From assembly GCF_001424705.1 (NCBI RefSeq), contig NZ_LMRA01000048.1, forward strand, positions 62,001-126,000: a DNA stretch of 64,000 nucleotides, given 5' to 3'. This stretch comes from Methylobacterium sp. Leaf465. GTDB taxonomy: Bacteria > Pseudomonadota > Alphaproteobacteria > Rhizobiales > Beijerinckiaceae. Every line of letters starts with the position of its first letter. The stretch's first letter is position 1. Made by a program: the position numbers and the translations under genes. Under the pieces are notes generated by a model. It was not told the DNA's origin, made no database searches, and saw only the letters and a program-made list of their open reading frames with translations. This document shows, piece by piece, positions 41,552-50,313 of this stretch.

Positions 41552-44494
41552 ATGCTGACCAAGCGCAAGAGCGGCGAGGCGAGCCGCACCAAGCACCAGG
41601 CCGTCGCCGCGGGCCTCGCGGCCGGCGTGCTCGACCGTCGCGGCTTCCTGAAGAAGTCGGGCCTGACCGCCGGCGCCCTGGCGGCGGCCGGCACGATCCA
41701 GCTCGGATCGGTCCGGCAGGCCCGCGCCGCCGGCTCGTCGGCCGTCGGCCCCGACGTCCAGATCAAGAAGAACGTCTGCACCCACTGCTCGGTGGGCTGC
41801 ACGGTGACGGCCGAGGTGGTGAACGGCGTCTGGGTCGGCCAGGAGCCGTCCTATGCGAGCCCGATCAACCGCGGCACGCACTGCGCCAAGGGCGCGGCGA
41901 TCCGCGAGCTGGTCTCGTCCGACCGGCGCCTGAAGTACCCGATGAAGCTCGTCGGCGGCCAGTGGCAGCGCGTCTCTTGGGAACAAGCCATCGAGGAGAT
42001 CGGCGACAAGCTCGGCGCCATCCGCGAGAAGAACGGCGCGGACTCGGTCTACTGGCTCGGCTCGGCCAAGTTCACCAACGAAGCCGCCTACCTGATGCGC
42101 AAGTTCGGCGCCTTCTGGGGCACCAACTCCGTCGATCACCAGGCACGCATCTGCCACTCGACCACGGTGGCGGGCGTCGCCAACACCTGGGGCTACGGCG
42201 CCCAGACCAATTCCTACAACGACATCCGCAACGCCAAGACGATGATCATCCTCGGCGGCAACCCCGCCGAGGCGCACCCGATCTCCATGCAGCACGTGCT
42301 GTCGGGCAAGGAGATCAACCGCGCGAACATGATCGTCATCGATCCGCGCTTCACCCGCACGGCGGCCCACGCCACCGAGTACGTGCGCATCCGCTCCGGC
42401 ACCGACATTCCGGTGGTCTGGGGCATCCTCTGGCACGTCTTCCAGAATGGCTGGGAGGACAAGGAGTTCATCAGCCAGCGCGTCTACGCCATGGACGACG
42501 TCCGCAAGGAAGTCGCCAAGTGGACCCCCGAGGAGGTCGAGCGCGTCTCCGGCGTGCCCGGCGAGCAGCTGCGCCGGGTGGCGGAGAAGTTCGCCAAGGA
42601 GAAGCCCGCGACCCTGATCTGGTGCATGGGCGCGACCCAGCACACGGTCGGCACTGCCAACGTGCGCGCCCTCTGCATCCTGTGTCTCGCCACCGGCAAC
42701 GTGGGCAAGCCCGGCACCGGCGCGAACATCTTCCGCGGCCACACCAACGTGCAGGGCGCCACCGATCTCGGTCTCGATGTCACCTCGCTGCCGCTCTACT
42801 ACGGTCTCGTCGAGGGCGGCTGGCGCCATTGGGCCCGCGTCTGGGACGTGCCCTACGAGTGGCTGCAGTCCCGCTTCGACGAGGTTCCCGCCGCGGCCGG
42901 CCGCAAGGCCCGCTCGCGCAAGGAGAACATGGAAGCGCCCGGCATCACCTCGACGCGCTGGTTCGACGCCGTGAACCTGCCGCCGGAGCAGATCGACCAG
43001 CGCAGCCCGATCAAGGCGTTCATGGTGTTCGGCCACGGCGGCAACACCGTGACCCGCCTGCCCGAGGCCATCGAGGGCATGAACAAGCTCGAGCTCCTGG
43101 TGGTCGCCGATCCGCATCCGACCACCTTCGCGGCCCTCGATGCCCGCCAGGACAACACCTACCTGCTGCCGATCTGCACCTCGCTGGAGATGGAGGGCTC
43201 GCGCACGGCTTCCAACCGCTCGCTCCAGTGGGGCGAGCAGATCGTCAAGCCGGCCTTCGAGTCGAAGAACGACTACGAGGTGCTCTACCTCCTCGCCAAG
43301 AAGCTCGGCTTCGCCGAGACGCTGTTCAAGAACATCAAGGTGGAGAACAACGTCCCTTCGGCCGAGGATCTGCTGCGGGAGATCAACCGCGGCGGCTGGT
43401 CGACCGGCTATTGCGGCCAGAGCCCCGAGCGGCTGAAGGCGCACATGCGCAACCAGCACAAGTTCGATCTCATCACCCTGCGGGCACCCAAGGACGACCC
43501 GGAGGTGGGCGGCGACTATTACGGCCTGCCCTGGCCGTGCTGGGGCAAGCCCGAGCTGCGCCATCCGGGTTCGGCCATCCTCTACAACACCTCCCTCCAC
43601 GTGAAGGACGGCGGCAGCACCTTCCGGGCCCGGTTCGGCACCGAGCGCAACGGCCAGACCCTGCTGGCCGAGGACAGCTTCACCAAGGATTCCGACCTCA
43701 CCGACGGCTACCCGGAATTCACCTTCGGGGTGTTCAAGAAGCTCGGCTGGGACAAAGACCTGACGGCGGACGAACTCGCCACGATCCTCAAGATCGGCGG
43801 CGACAAGGCCGACACCGTGAGCTGGGCCACCGACCTGTCGGGCGGCATCCAGCGGGTCTGCCTCGATCACGGCGTGATCCCGTTCGGCAACGGCAAGGCC
43901 CGGGCGAACGCCTGGAACCTGCCCGACCCGGTGCCGGTGCACCGTGAGCCGGTCTACTCGCCGCGCCCCGACCTCGTGGCGAAGTACCCGACCCGCCCCG
44001 ACGAGCGGCAGTTCCGCATGCCGAACATCGGCTTCTCGGTGCAGAAAGCGGCCGTCGAGCGCAACGTGGCGCGCGATTTCCCCATCATCCTCACCTCGGG
44101 CCGCCTCGTGGAATACGAGGGCGGCGGCGAGGAGACCCGGTCGAACCCGTGGCTGGCCGAGTTGCAGCAGGACATGTTCGTCGAGATCAACACCGGCGAC
44201 GCCGTCGAGCGCGGCATCAAGGACGGGTCCTGGGTCTGGGTCACCGGCGCCGAGAACAGCTCGAAGGCCAAGGTCAAGGCGCTCGTCACCGACCGTGTCG
44301 GCAAGGGCGTCGCGTTCATGCCCTTCCACTTCTCGGGTTGGTACGAGGGCAAGGACATGCGCGACTACTACCCGAAGGGCACCGACCCGGTGGTGCTCGG
44401 CGAGAGCGTCAACTCGGTCACCACCTACGGCTTCGATCCTGTGACGGGCATGCAGGAGACGAAGTGTACCCTATGCCAGATCAAGGCCGCGTGA
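41552..44494 (+). CDS. fdhA: Periplasmic formate dehydrogenase, catalytic alpha subunit
   Basis: This 980-residue member of the molybdopterin oxidoreductases oxidises formate to carbon dioxide. A long Tat signal (RRGFLKKSG, about 29-37, hydrophobic part to about 60) directs export. The first [4Fe-4S] cluster is bound by Cys76, Cys79, Cys83 and Cys111. The metal ligand is Cys201 in RICHSTTVAG, with the neighbouring His of the formate site, so this is a cysteine and not a selenocysteine enzyme. Pterin-binding segments include MIILGGNPAEAHPIS and the C-terminal molydop-binding domain (about 830-950). The nearby tungstate transporter suggests tungsten in the active site. It resembles the FDH3-type enzyme of methylobacteria. 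Confidence 0.95.
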   Translation: MLTKRKSGEASRTKHQAVAAGLAAGVLDRRGFLKKSGLTAGALAAAGTIQLGSVRQARAAGSSAVGPDVQIKKNVCTHCSVGCTVTAEVVNGVWVGQEPSYASPINRGTHCAKGAAIRELVSSDRRLKYPMKLVGGQWQRVSWEQAIEEIGDKLGAIREKNGADSVYWLGSAKFTNEAAYLMRKFGAFWGTNSVDHQARICHSTTVAGVANTWGYGAQTNSYNDIRNAKTMIILGGNPAEAHPISMQHVLSGKEINRANMIVIDPRFTRTAAHATEYVRIRSGTDIPVVWGILWHVFQNGWEDKEFISQRVYAMDDVRKEVAKWTPEEVERVSGVPGEQLRRVAEKFAKEKPATLIWCMGATQHTVGTANVRALCILCLATGNVGKPGTGANIFRGHTNVQGATDLGLDVTSLPLYYGLVEGGWRHWARVWDVPYEWLQSRFDEVPAAAGRKARSRKENMEAPGITSTRWFDAVNLPPEQIDQRSPIKAFMVFGHGGNTVTRLPEAIEGMNKLELLVVADPHPTTFAALDARQDNTYLLPICTSLEMEGSRTASNRSLQWGEQIVKPAFESKNDYEVLYLLAKKLGFAETLFKNIKVENNVPSAEDLLREINRGGWSTGYCGQSPERLKAHMRNQHKFDLITLRAPKDDPEVGGDYYGLPWPCWGKPELRHPGSAILYNTSLHVKDGGSTFRARFGTERNGQTLLAEDSFTKDSDLTDGYPEFTFGVFKKLGWDKDLTADELATILKIGGDKADTVSWATDLSGGIQRVCLDHGVIPFGNGKARANAWNLPDPVPVHREPVYSPRPDLVAKYPTRPDERQFRMPNIGFSVQKAAVERNVARDFPIILTSGRLVEYEGGGEETRSNPWLAELQQDMFVEINTGDAVERGIKDGSWVWVTGAENSSKAKVKALVTDRVGKGVAFMPFHFSGWYEGKDMRDYYPKGTDPVVLGESVNSVTTYGFDPVTGMQETKCTLCQIKAA

Positions 44495-44510
44495 GAGGAG
44501 CGCATCGACC

Positions 44511-45107
44511 ATGGCCCGTATGAAGTTCCTCTGTGACGCCGACCGTTGCATCGAGTGCAACGCCTGCGTCACCGCCTGCAAGAACGAGCACGAGGTGCCC
44601 TGGGGCATCAACCGCCGTCGCGTCGTGACGCTCAACGATGGCAAGCCCGGCGAGCGCTCGGTCTCGATGGCGTGCATGCACTGCACGGACGCGCCCTGCG
44701 CGGCCGTGTGCCCGGTGAACTGCTTCTACACCACGGCCGACGCGGTGGTGCTGCACTCCAAGGACATCTGCATCGGCTGCGGCTACTGCTTCTACGCCTG
44801 CCCCTTCGGCGCGCCCCAGTATCCGCGCGTCGGAAACTTCGGCTCGCGCGGCAAGATGGACAAGTGCACCTACTGCTCGGGCGGCCCGGAGCCGGACCTG
44901 TCGGTGGCCGAGTACGAGAAATACGGCTCGAACCGCCTCGCCGAGGGCAAGCTCCCCCTCTGCGCGGAGATGTGCTCGACCAAGGCCCTGCTCGCCGGCG
45001 ACGGCGAGATGATCGCCGAGATCTACAAGCAGCGCGTGATCAAGCGCGGCTACGGCTCCGGCGCCTGGGGCTGGAAGACGGCCTACCGCGAGACCGTGGC
45101 GATCTGA
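44511..45107 (+). CDS. fdhB: Formate dehydrogenase iron-sulfur beta subunit
   Basis: This 198-residue electron-transfer subunit carries Cys groups for four [4Fe-4S] clusters: CIECNACVTAC near residue 14, CMHCTDAPCAAVCP near 48, CIGCGYCFYACP near 84 and CTYC with a later CAEMC. It has no membrane anchor of its own, unlike the E. coli FdnH subunit. It should pass electrons from FdhA to the cytochrome b subunit encoded next. It begins 16 bases after fdhA. Confidence 0.94.
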   Translation: MARMKFLCDADRCIECNACVTACKNEHEVPWGINRRRVVTLNDGKPGERSVSMACMHCTDAPCAAVCPVNCFYTTADAVVLHSKDICIGCGYCFYACPFGAPQYPRVGNFGSRGKMDKCTYCSGGPEPDLSVAEYEKYGSNRLAEGKLPLCAEMCSTKALLAGDGEMIAEIYKQRVIKRGYGSGAWGWKTAYRETVAI

Positions 45108-45178
45108 TCGCCCCCTCGCCCCTGGAGCCGGCGGCCATCCGGCGGCTCCGAGACGACACGCCATCGAAAGGAACGCCG

Positions 45179-46219
45179 ATGCGGCGGGCAGTCACGCTCC
45201 TCAGCACCCTCGTCGTCGCGACGACGCTCCTGGCCGCGCCGGGCGCGTTCGAACCGGCACGCGCCCAGAATCCGATCACACAGGATGGGCAGAACCCCAT
45301 GGGCGCCAAGCCCACGGCGGATTCGGTGAACGAAGAGTTTCTCTTCAAGAACGCGGACAAGATCACCGGCCGGATCAGCATCCCCGATCGGAAGGCCGCG
45401 AACCTGATCCAGCCGCAGGGTCGCGAGTACCAGTCGTTCCGCGAGCACTATCTGCCGTGGATCGGGGCCGCCCTCATTCTCGGCATGATCGGCGCGCTGG
45501 GGGCGTTCTTCCTCTGGCGCGGGCGCATCCTCACGGAGCACAGCCAGGAATCGGGCCGGAAGATCCTGCGCTTCAACACCTTCGAGCGCTTCACCCACTG
45601 GATGACGGCCGTGTGCTTCATCATCCTGTCGCTCTCGGGCCTGAACTACATCTTCGGCAAGCGCCTGCTGATGCCGCTGATCGGCCCCGAGGCCTTCGGC
45701 GCCCTGGCGCAATGGGCCAAGTACAGCCACGTCTATCTCGCCTGGCCGTTCATGTTCGGCGTGGTGATGATGTTCGTGGTCTGGATCAAGGACAACATCC
45801 CGAACCGCCTCGACTGGGACTGGATCAAGGCCGGCGGCGGGTTCATCGGCAAGAAGCACCCGCACGCGGCCCGCTTCAACGCTGGTCAGAAAGGCGTGTT
45901 CTGGATGGTCGCCGGCTTCGGCGCCGCCATGAGCATGACCGGCCTGATGATGCTGTTCCCGTTCGCGCTGCTGGACATCAACGGCATGCAGGTCATGCAG
46001 GTGATCCACTCGCTGATCGGCATCGCCTTCATCGCCGGCATCCTCGCCCATATCTACATCGGCACGCTCGGCATGAAGGGCGCCTACGACGCCATGGGCA
46101 GCGGCAAGGTCGACCTGGCCTGGGCGCGCGCCCACCACGATCTCTGGGTGGAGCAGGAGCAGGCGAAGACGGCGAGCGGCCCGCAGCTCTCCGGTCGCCA
46201 CCCCGCCCCCGCCGAGTAA
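45179..46219 (+). CDS. fdhC: Formate dehydrogenase cytochrome b556 gamma subunit
   Basis: This 346-residue membrane subunit anchors the enzyme and takes its electrons into the respiratory chain. A cleavable signal (about 1-32, ending EPARAQ) and a periplasmic N-terminal region precede about five membrane helices. Haem-ligating histidines fit FERFTHWMTAVCFI, YSHVYLAWP and the late VIHSLIGIAFIAGILAHIYIG. AAGGA lies just before the ATG at 45179. The large N-terminal extension is usual for this branch. Confidence 0.92.
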   Translation: MRRAVTLLSTLVVATTLLAAPGAFEPARAQNPITQDGQNPMGAKPTADSVNEEFLFKNADKITGRISIPDRKAANLIQPQGREYQSFREHYLPWIGAALILGMIGALGAFFLWRGRILTEHSQESGRKILRFNTFERFTHWMTAVCFIILSLSGLNYIFGKRLLMPLIGPEAFGALAQWAKYSHVYLAWPFMFGVVMMFVVWIKDNIPNRLDWDWIKAGGGFIGKKHPHAARFNAGQKGVFWMVAGFGAAMSMTGLMMLFPFALLDINGMQVMQVIHSLIGIAFIAGILAHIYIGTLGMKGAYDAMGSGKVDLAWARAHHDLWVEQEQAKTASGPQLSGRHPAPAE

Positions 46220-46258
46220 CCGAACACCCTGCACGCCCGCGCGGCGAGGACCCCGACC

Positions 46259-46498
46259 ATGAAAGCCTTCATCCTCGCCATCATCGCGGCCATCGGGCTC
46301 GGCGTCGTGGCGATGTACGCCCTGACGAGCAATCAGACGTTCGCCTACCAGGCCTTCGCGACGTCGGGCGCCCGCGTGTCGGAGCCGGGCACCAATCTCG
46401 TCGGGGAGAAGTGGAACGGGGATCCGCAGACGAACGACACCGGGGAATCCGCCCACGGCAAGGCCACCGGAGAGCCGTCCCATCCGAAGCGATCCTGA
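46259..46498 (+). CDS. Small membrane-anchored or exported protein downstream of fdhC
   Basis: This 79-residue protein has an N-terminal hydrophobic segment (AFILAIIAAIGLGVVAMYAL, about 3-22) that is either a signal or a membrane anchor. The mature part is polar, with SGARVSEPGTNLVGEKW. It follows fdhC by 39 bases on the same strand and is probably part of the operon. I recognise no family beyond this placement. Confidence 0.7.
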   Translation: MKAFILAIIAAIGLGVVAMYALTSNQTFAYQAFATSGARVSEPGTNLVGEKWNGDPQTNDTGESAHGKATGEPSHPKRS

Positions 46499-46552
46499 TC
46501 CTTCCAGCGATCACCGATGAAAACCACGAGCCCGGACCACAGGGGACCGAAG

Positions 46553-47140
46553 ATGATCCGACGCCTGCCCTTCGCCGCACTGCTCCTGTCGGGCTGCCTC
46601 GCGGCGCCCGCAGCCTTCGCGCAGGATGCGGCGCCCGCCCCGGCGGCGGCGCCCGCGAAGGGACCGGCGAACCTGTGCCAGGAACTGATCGCGTTCGTGC
46701 AGAAGCCGGAGGAGAAGAAGCAGGAGGCCGCCACGCCGCCCAAGCAGGCCACCGCCGTCTCCAATGCCTCCGGCAAGAGCGACGGGCAGCCCTCCACGGC
46801 CGGCGGTGACCCGCAGCAGAAGTCGGGGCTGAGCGGGCCCACGAACACCGACACCAAGGCGCCCACCAGCGACACGCGGGCTCCCGTCAGCGACGGAAAG
46901 ACCGTCCTGGCGCAGGCCAATGCCGCCGCCAAGTCTCCGCCGCCCCCCGGTGCGCCGGCGCCGAGCCCGAAGCCGGATCCCGCCGTCGTGGCGCAGCTCG
47001 AGGCCGCCGCCGGAGCGAACGACCAGACCGGCTGCCGCGCGGCCGCGCGCGCCATGCGCGTCGCCGGCGTCATCATGCCCCCGCCCCTCCTGGCGCTCGC
47101 CGCCCTGAACCCGAAGCTCTTCGCGGGATCGCAGCCCTGA
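46553..47140 (+). CDS. Exported Pro/Ala-rich hypothetical protein
   Basis: This 195-residue protein has a signal peptide (RRLPFAALLLSGCLAAPAAFAQ, about 2-23) and a Cys near the cleavage region. A short segment (ANLCQELIAFVQK) is followed by a low-complexity Thr/Pro/Lys linker (about 55-140) and a helical end with a Cys (DQTGCRAAARAMRVAGVIM). The two Cys could form a disulfide. GGGGA precedes the ATG. It is the last gene of the fdh run; function unknown. Confidence 0.65.
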   Translation: MIRRLPFAALLLSGCLAAPAAFAQDAAPAPAAAPAKGPANLCQELIAFVQKPEEKKQEAATPPKQATAVSNASGKSDGQPSTAGGDPQQKSGLSGPTNTDTKAPTSDTRAPVSDGKTVLAQANAAAKSPPPPGAPAPSPKPDPAVVAQLEAAAGANDQTGCRAAARAMRVAGVIMPPPLLALAALNPKLFAGSQP

Positions 47141-47142
47141 GG

Positions 47143-47997
47143 GTGGGCGGGACGGCGGAGAACGCGGAGGCGGGTCTGCCCGCGCGTCCCCTCATCGGAC
47201 GGGACACGACCCTGTGCATGTCCCTGTCGGCCCGGCCGGGGCATTTCGGGTCGCGGTTCCACAACCGGCTCTACGCGCTGCTCGGTCTCGACTACGTCTA
47301 CAAGGCGTTCTCGACCACCGACCTGCCCGGGGCGATCGGCGGCATCCGCGCCCTCGGCATCCGCGGCTGCGCGGTCTCGATGCCCTTCAAGGAAGCGGTG
47401 ATCCCCCTCCTCGACACCCTCGATCCGTCCGCGCGGGCGATCGACAGCGTCAACACCATCATCAACGACGGCGGCACGCTGACCGGCGCGAACACGGACT
47501 ATCTCGCCGTGCGCGCCCTGCTGGCCCGGCACGCGATCGATCCGGCGACGCCGTTCATCGTGCGCGGGTCCGGCGAGATGGCCAAGGCGGTCGTGGCGGC
47601 CCTGCGCGATTCGGGCTTTCGGCATGGGACGATCGTCGCGCGCAACGCGGCGGCGGGTGCGGCCCTGGCGGAGCGGTCCGGCTTCGCCCATGCGACCGCG
47701 CTCGGCGACCGCACGGCGCCGCTCCTCGTCAACGTCACGCCCCTCGGCATGGAAGGGCCGGATGCCGGGGCCCTGGCCTTTCCGGAGGCGGCCATCGCCG
47801 CCTGCGCCATCGCCTTCGACGTGGTCGCCCTGCCCTCCCGGACGCCGTTCCTCGCGGCGGCGGAACGCCTCGGGAAGCCGTGCATCACCGGGCACGAGGT
47901 CCTGATCCTGCAGGGCCTCGAACAGTTCATCCTCTACACCGGCGTGACGCCGTCCTCCGCGCAGGTGGCGGATGCGGCCGCCTACGCCCGGACCTGA
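47143..47997 (+). CDS. Shikimate dehydrogenase-like oxidoreductase
   Basis: This 284-residue protein belongs to the shikimate/quinate 5-dehydrogenase family. The catalytic Lys is in VSMPFKEAV and the catalytic Asp in TGANTDYLA. The usual glycine-rich NADP motif is altered to VRGSGEMAKAVVAAL, and the substrate motif differs from AroE, so it is more like the shikimate-dehydrogenase-like paralogues than the biosynthetic enzyme. The GTG start at 47143 follows the previous stop by two bases, so it may be read through from the fdh operon. Substrate unknown. Confidence 0.75.
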   Translation: MGGTAENAEAGLPARPLIGRDTTLCMSLSARPGHFGSRFHNRLYALLGLDYVYKAFSTTDLPGAIGGIRALGIRGCAVSMPFKEAVIPLLDTLDPSARAIDSVNTIINDGGTLTGANTDYLAVRALLARHAIDPATPFIVRGSGEMAKAVVAALRDSGFRHGTIVARNAAAGAALAERSGFAHATALGDRTAPLLVNVTPLGMEGPDAGALAFPEAAIAACAIAFDVVALPSRTPFLAAAERLGKPCITGHEVLILQGLEQFILYTGVTPSSAQVADAAAYART

Positions 47998-48296
47998 CGG
48001 GACGAGGGCGCGCGGGCGTCCAGCCCGCGGTCAACCCGGGCGATGACGGCGGCGATCGACGCCATCATGCCGAGGAGGCGCCGCGGTCGTGACCGGACCG
48101 GCACCCTTGGCGTTTCTTCCTCGGCGCGGACCATCCGGCCGTCGCCGCGGGGGACATCGGTCATTCGCGAACGAGCCTTGCGGGACCTTCGGCGAGCGTT
48201 CGCCGGGTGAAGGCGACGGCGCGCTTCGGGCGAGCGTCCAACGCGAAGACGGGCTGGATCCGATGCCGGCAGCGCCGGTGCCGGGAGAGCGGCAGT
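47998..48296. other. Intergenic stretch, no gene recognised
   Basis: About 300 bases between two convergent genes. Open frames on both strands are Arg-rich and show no domain or ribosome site. A GC-rich inverted sequence near 48010-48035 might end transcription of the shikimate-dehydrogenase-like gene. Confidence 0.4.
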
Positions 48297-48533
48297 CTAC
48301 GCGCGCGGAGGGCCGTGCCGATACCCGCCGCCTGTCCGCGCCGCGACGCGGGCCTGCGCCTCCGCCGCGAAGAAGGCGTCCAGGACACGCACGAGGTCCG
48401 GGTTCGGTTTCTTCATGCCGTTGATGAAACGCGAGATCCGCGGCTGGTTGATCCCGAGTTCCCAGGCGAGGCGCGCCTGGCTCCAGCCGGTGCGATGGAG
48501 GAACTGGCAGACGTCGGCGGGTTGGACCGGCAT
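48297..48533 (-). CDS. Small XRE-family HTH protein
   Basis: This 78-residue protein is little more than a Cro/CI-type helix-turn-helix (about 5-60: GWSQARLAWELGINQPRISR then FINGMKKPNPDLVRVLDAFF). The ATG at 48533 gives the domain its normal N-terminus; the in-frame start at 48635 adds 34 unrelated residues. Target genes are unknown; the divergent cytochrome c gene is the nearest candidate. Confidence 0.75.
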   Translation of the reverse strand: MPVQPADVCQFLHRTGWSQARLAWELGINQPRISRFINGMKKPNPDLVRVLDAFFAAEAQARVAARTGGGYRHGPPRA

Positions 48534-48725
48534 GGCTCCACCTGGGGCGATGGATTTCGCGCAGGGGCCTAAGGGTAGGCCCCCCGACTGGCCAAACCAG
48601 ACGATCGCCGCCCTTAATCCCTCCCGGGCGATCACGTTGCCGTGATAATCGTTGCGGTTCGCATTACTTTTGATAGCGGCGCTTTAGCTAGGTTTCACCA
48701 CCAGAACGTTCTGCGAGGAAACCCC

Positions 48726-49085
48726 ATGCGACACACGATCTACGGTGCTCTATTTGCCGCCCTGCTCCCGATGGCCGCGCATGCCGAGGGGGATGCCGCG
48801 GCGGGGGAGAAGGCGTTCGCGCCCTGCAAGGCCTGTCACGCCTTCGGCAAGAATGGGGTTGGACCGAACCTGACCGGCGTCGTCGGCCGCAAGGCCGCCT
48901 CGGAGGAAGGCTACACCTATTCCGCCGCGCTCAAGGGCTCCGGGATCACCTGGGACGAGGCCAACCTGCACGAGTGGCTGAAGAACCCGAAGGCGAAGGT
49001 CCCGGGAACCAAGATGGTGTTCGCCGGCTATCCCGACGACAAGAAGATCGACGATGTGATCGCCTATCTGGCCTCCAAGAAGTAG
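48726..49085 (+). CDS. Soluble c-type cytochrome (cytochrome c2-like)
   Basis: This 119-residue periplasmic electron carrier has a signal peptide (about 1-20, ending MAAHAE), one haem site CKACH (about 34-38) and the Met ligand in GTKMVFAGY. It is shorter than many class I cytochromes c2. It lies next to the puf genes, so it could carry electrons back to the PufC tetrahaem subunit, or serve formate/methanol respiration. GAGGA lies upstream of the ATG. A perfect terminator follows. Confidence 0.88.
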   Translation: MRHTIYGALFAALLPMAAHAEGDAAAGEKAFAPCKACHAFGKNGVGPNLTGVVGRKAASEEGYTYSAALKGSGITWDEANLHEWLKNPKAKVPGTKMVFAGYPDDKKIDDVIAYLASKK

Positions 49086-49132
49086 TCCCGCGCGTCGAGT
49101 CGCGTCGCTCTTCGCGGACCGTCTCCGATCGT

Positions 49133-49168
49133 CGAAACGCCGCTGGAGACCTGTCCAGCGGCGTTTCG
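49133..49168. terminator. Bidirectional terminator between cytochrome c and pufC
   Basis: CGAAACGCCGCTGGA (49133-49147) and TCCAGCGGCGTTTCG (49154-49168) form a perfect 15-bp stem with loop GACCTG. It sits between the stops of two convergent transcription units, 48 bases after the cytochrome gene and 24 bases after pufC on the other strand, and can end both. Confidence 0.8.
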
Positions 49169-49191
49169 TGTCCGATCGGGAGACGGCCGGC

Positions 49192-50313
49192 CTATTGCGG
49201 CGTCGGAACGGGCATCGCGGGCTGATCCGGAACGGGCGATGGGGTGACTGGCGGACTGGGATCGGCGGCGCTCGCCGTCTCGGTCGACTTGGCGAGCTCG
49301 GGATAGGCGTCGATGACGTTCGCACCGTTCAGGGGCTTGCTGACCCCGTTGTGGCAGGTGGTGCAATTGACCTTCGGCACGTCACCCAGAGCGCCGAGGC
49401 GGTTCGGGGGGAACGTCGAGAGCAGCGGCTCGAGGTAATTGCCGTTGATGTCCCGCACCATCCGGATGCCGTGCCAAGCGGTGGTCCGTTGCGGCGTGCT
49501 CTGCGACCAGTTCGAGATCGCCCGGGTGTTGTGACAGAAGGTACAGTTGACCCCCAGTCCTTCCGACATGTGGATCATCAACCCATAGGTCTTCTCCGCA
49601 TCCTGGATCGGTTTGCCCTTGGTCGTCGGCAGCGCCGTCGTCGCGTTCACCCGGATCGCATTGTTGTCGATGGTCTTATCGGCGAGGTATTCGGTGAGGG
49701 TGTCGTAGGGGAGCGAGGCCAGGCCGACCGACGGCGCGGCCATGTTCTGCCCGTTGTTGCGGGCGATGAAGCCGCCCGGGCGATTGGGACCCGGCTGGGT
49801 GAACCAGATATTGGCCGGCACCGGCTGTCCCCGGTGGCAGGTGTAGCAGGTGACGCCCGCACCGCCGACGTGGTTCTCCTTCCAGGAACTGTTGATGTGC
49901 TGCGTCATCTGCAGCATCCGGCGGGCGACCTTCTTCTGATAGAGGCTGTCGTCGGCCATGTTCTCGGTATTGTGGCAGTAGGTGCAGCCTTGTTCGGGGC
50001 TGACCCACTCGGTCATCGACGCCATCAGGCGATTGAACTCGTTGACGCTGACGTTCTTGAGGACCTGGACGTTCTCGTAGGTCGTACCGGCGAGCTCCTC
50101 GCCGGGCTCGGCGGGATCGGCGGGCGCCGGCGCCAGGTTGGCGTCCCGGGTGTCCTCGACGGCTTCGCGGGTGTGGACCTGCGCCATCGCGGTCCCGCGA
50201 AAGCCATTCTGTTGGACCGCCAGCGGCGGTCGGTCCCAGTCGGTCAGACCGACCATTGCCACGGTGAGGAAGAAGGCGATGGAAGCTCCGAGGACGGCGA
50301 AGAAGGTCTTCAT
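49192..50313 (-). CDS. pufC: Reaction-centre tetrahaem cytochrome c subunit
   Basis: PufC re-reduces the photo-oxidised special pair on the periplasmic side. The 373-residue protein has four haem sites: CTYCH, CYTCH, CTFCH and CTTCH, with Met/His sixth ligands in the preceding helices (for example RRMLQMTQHIN). The N-terminus is a membrane segment (about 5-24) without a lipobox Cys, so the protein is anchored by this helix rather than by a lipid. The C-terminal 30 residues are Pro-rich. It overlaps pufM by four bases and ends the superoperon. Confidence 0.94.
   Translation of the reverse strand: MKTFFAVLGASIAFFLTVAMVGLTDWDRPPLAVQQNGFRGTAMAQVHTREAVEDTRDANLAPAPADPAEPGEELAGTTYENVQVLKNVSVNEFNRLMASMTEWVSPEQGCTYCHNTENMADDSLYQKKVARRMLQMTQHINSSWKENHVGGAGVTCYTCHRGQPVPANIWFTQPGPNRPGGFIARNNGQNMAAPSVGLASLPYDTLTEYLADKTIDNNAIRVNATTALPTTKGKPIQDAEKTYGLMIHMSEGLGVNCTFCHNTRAISNWSQSTPQRTTAWHGIRMVRDINGNYLEPLLSTFPPNRLGALGDVPKVNCTTCHNGVSKPLNGANVIDAYPELAKSTETASAADPSPPVTPSPVPDQPAMPVPTPQ

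Noticed and set aside
41465..44329. Open frame of over 950 codons on the minus strand opposite fdhA
   Set aside because: It is an antisense shadow caused by codon bias; fdhA on the plus strand has a full set of catalytic motifs.
41552..44494. Selenocysteine in the catalytic subunit
   Set aside because: The metal-ligand position is encoded by an ordinary Cys codon (residue 201) and no in-frame TGA is present.
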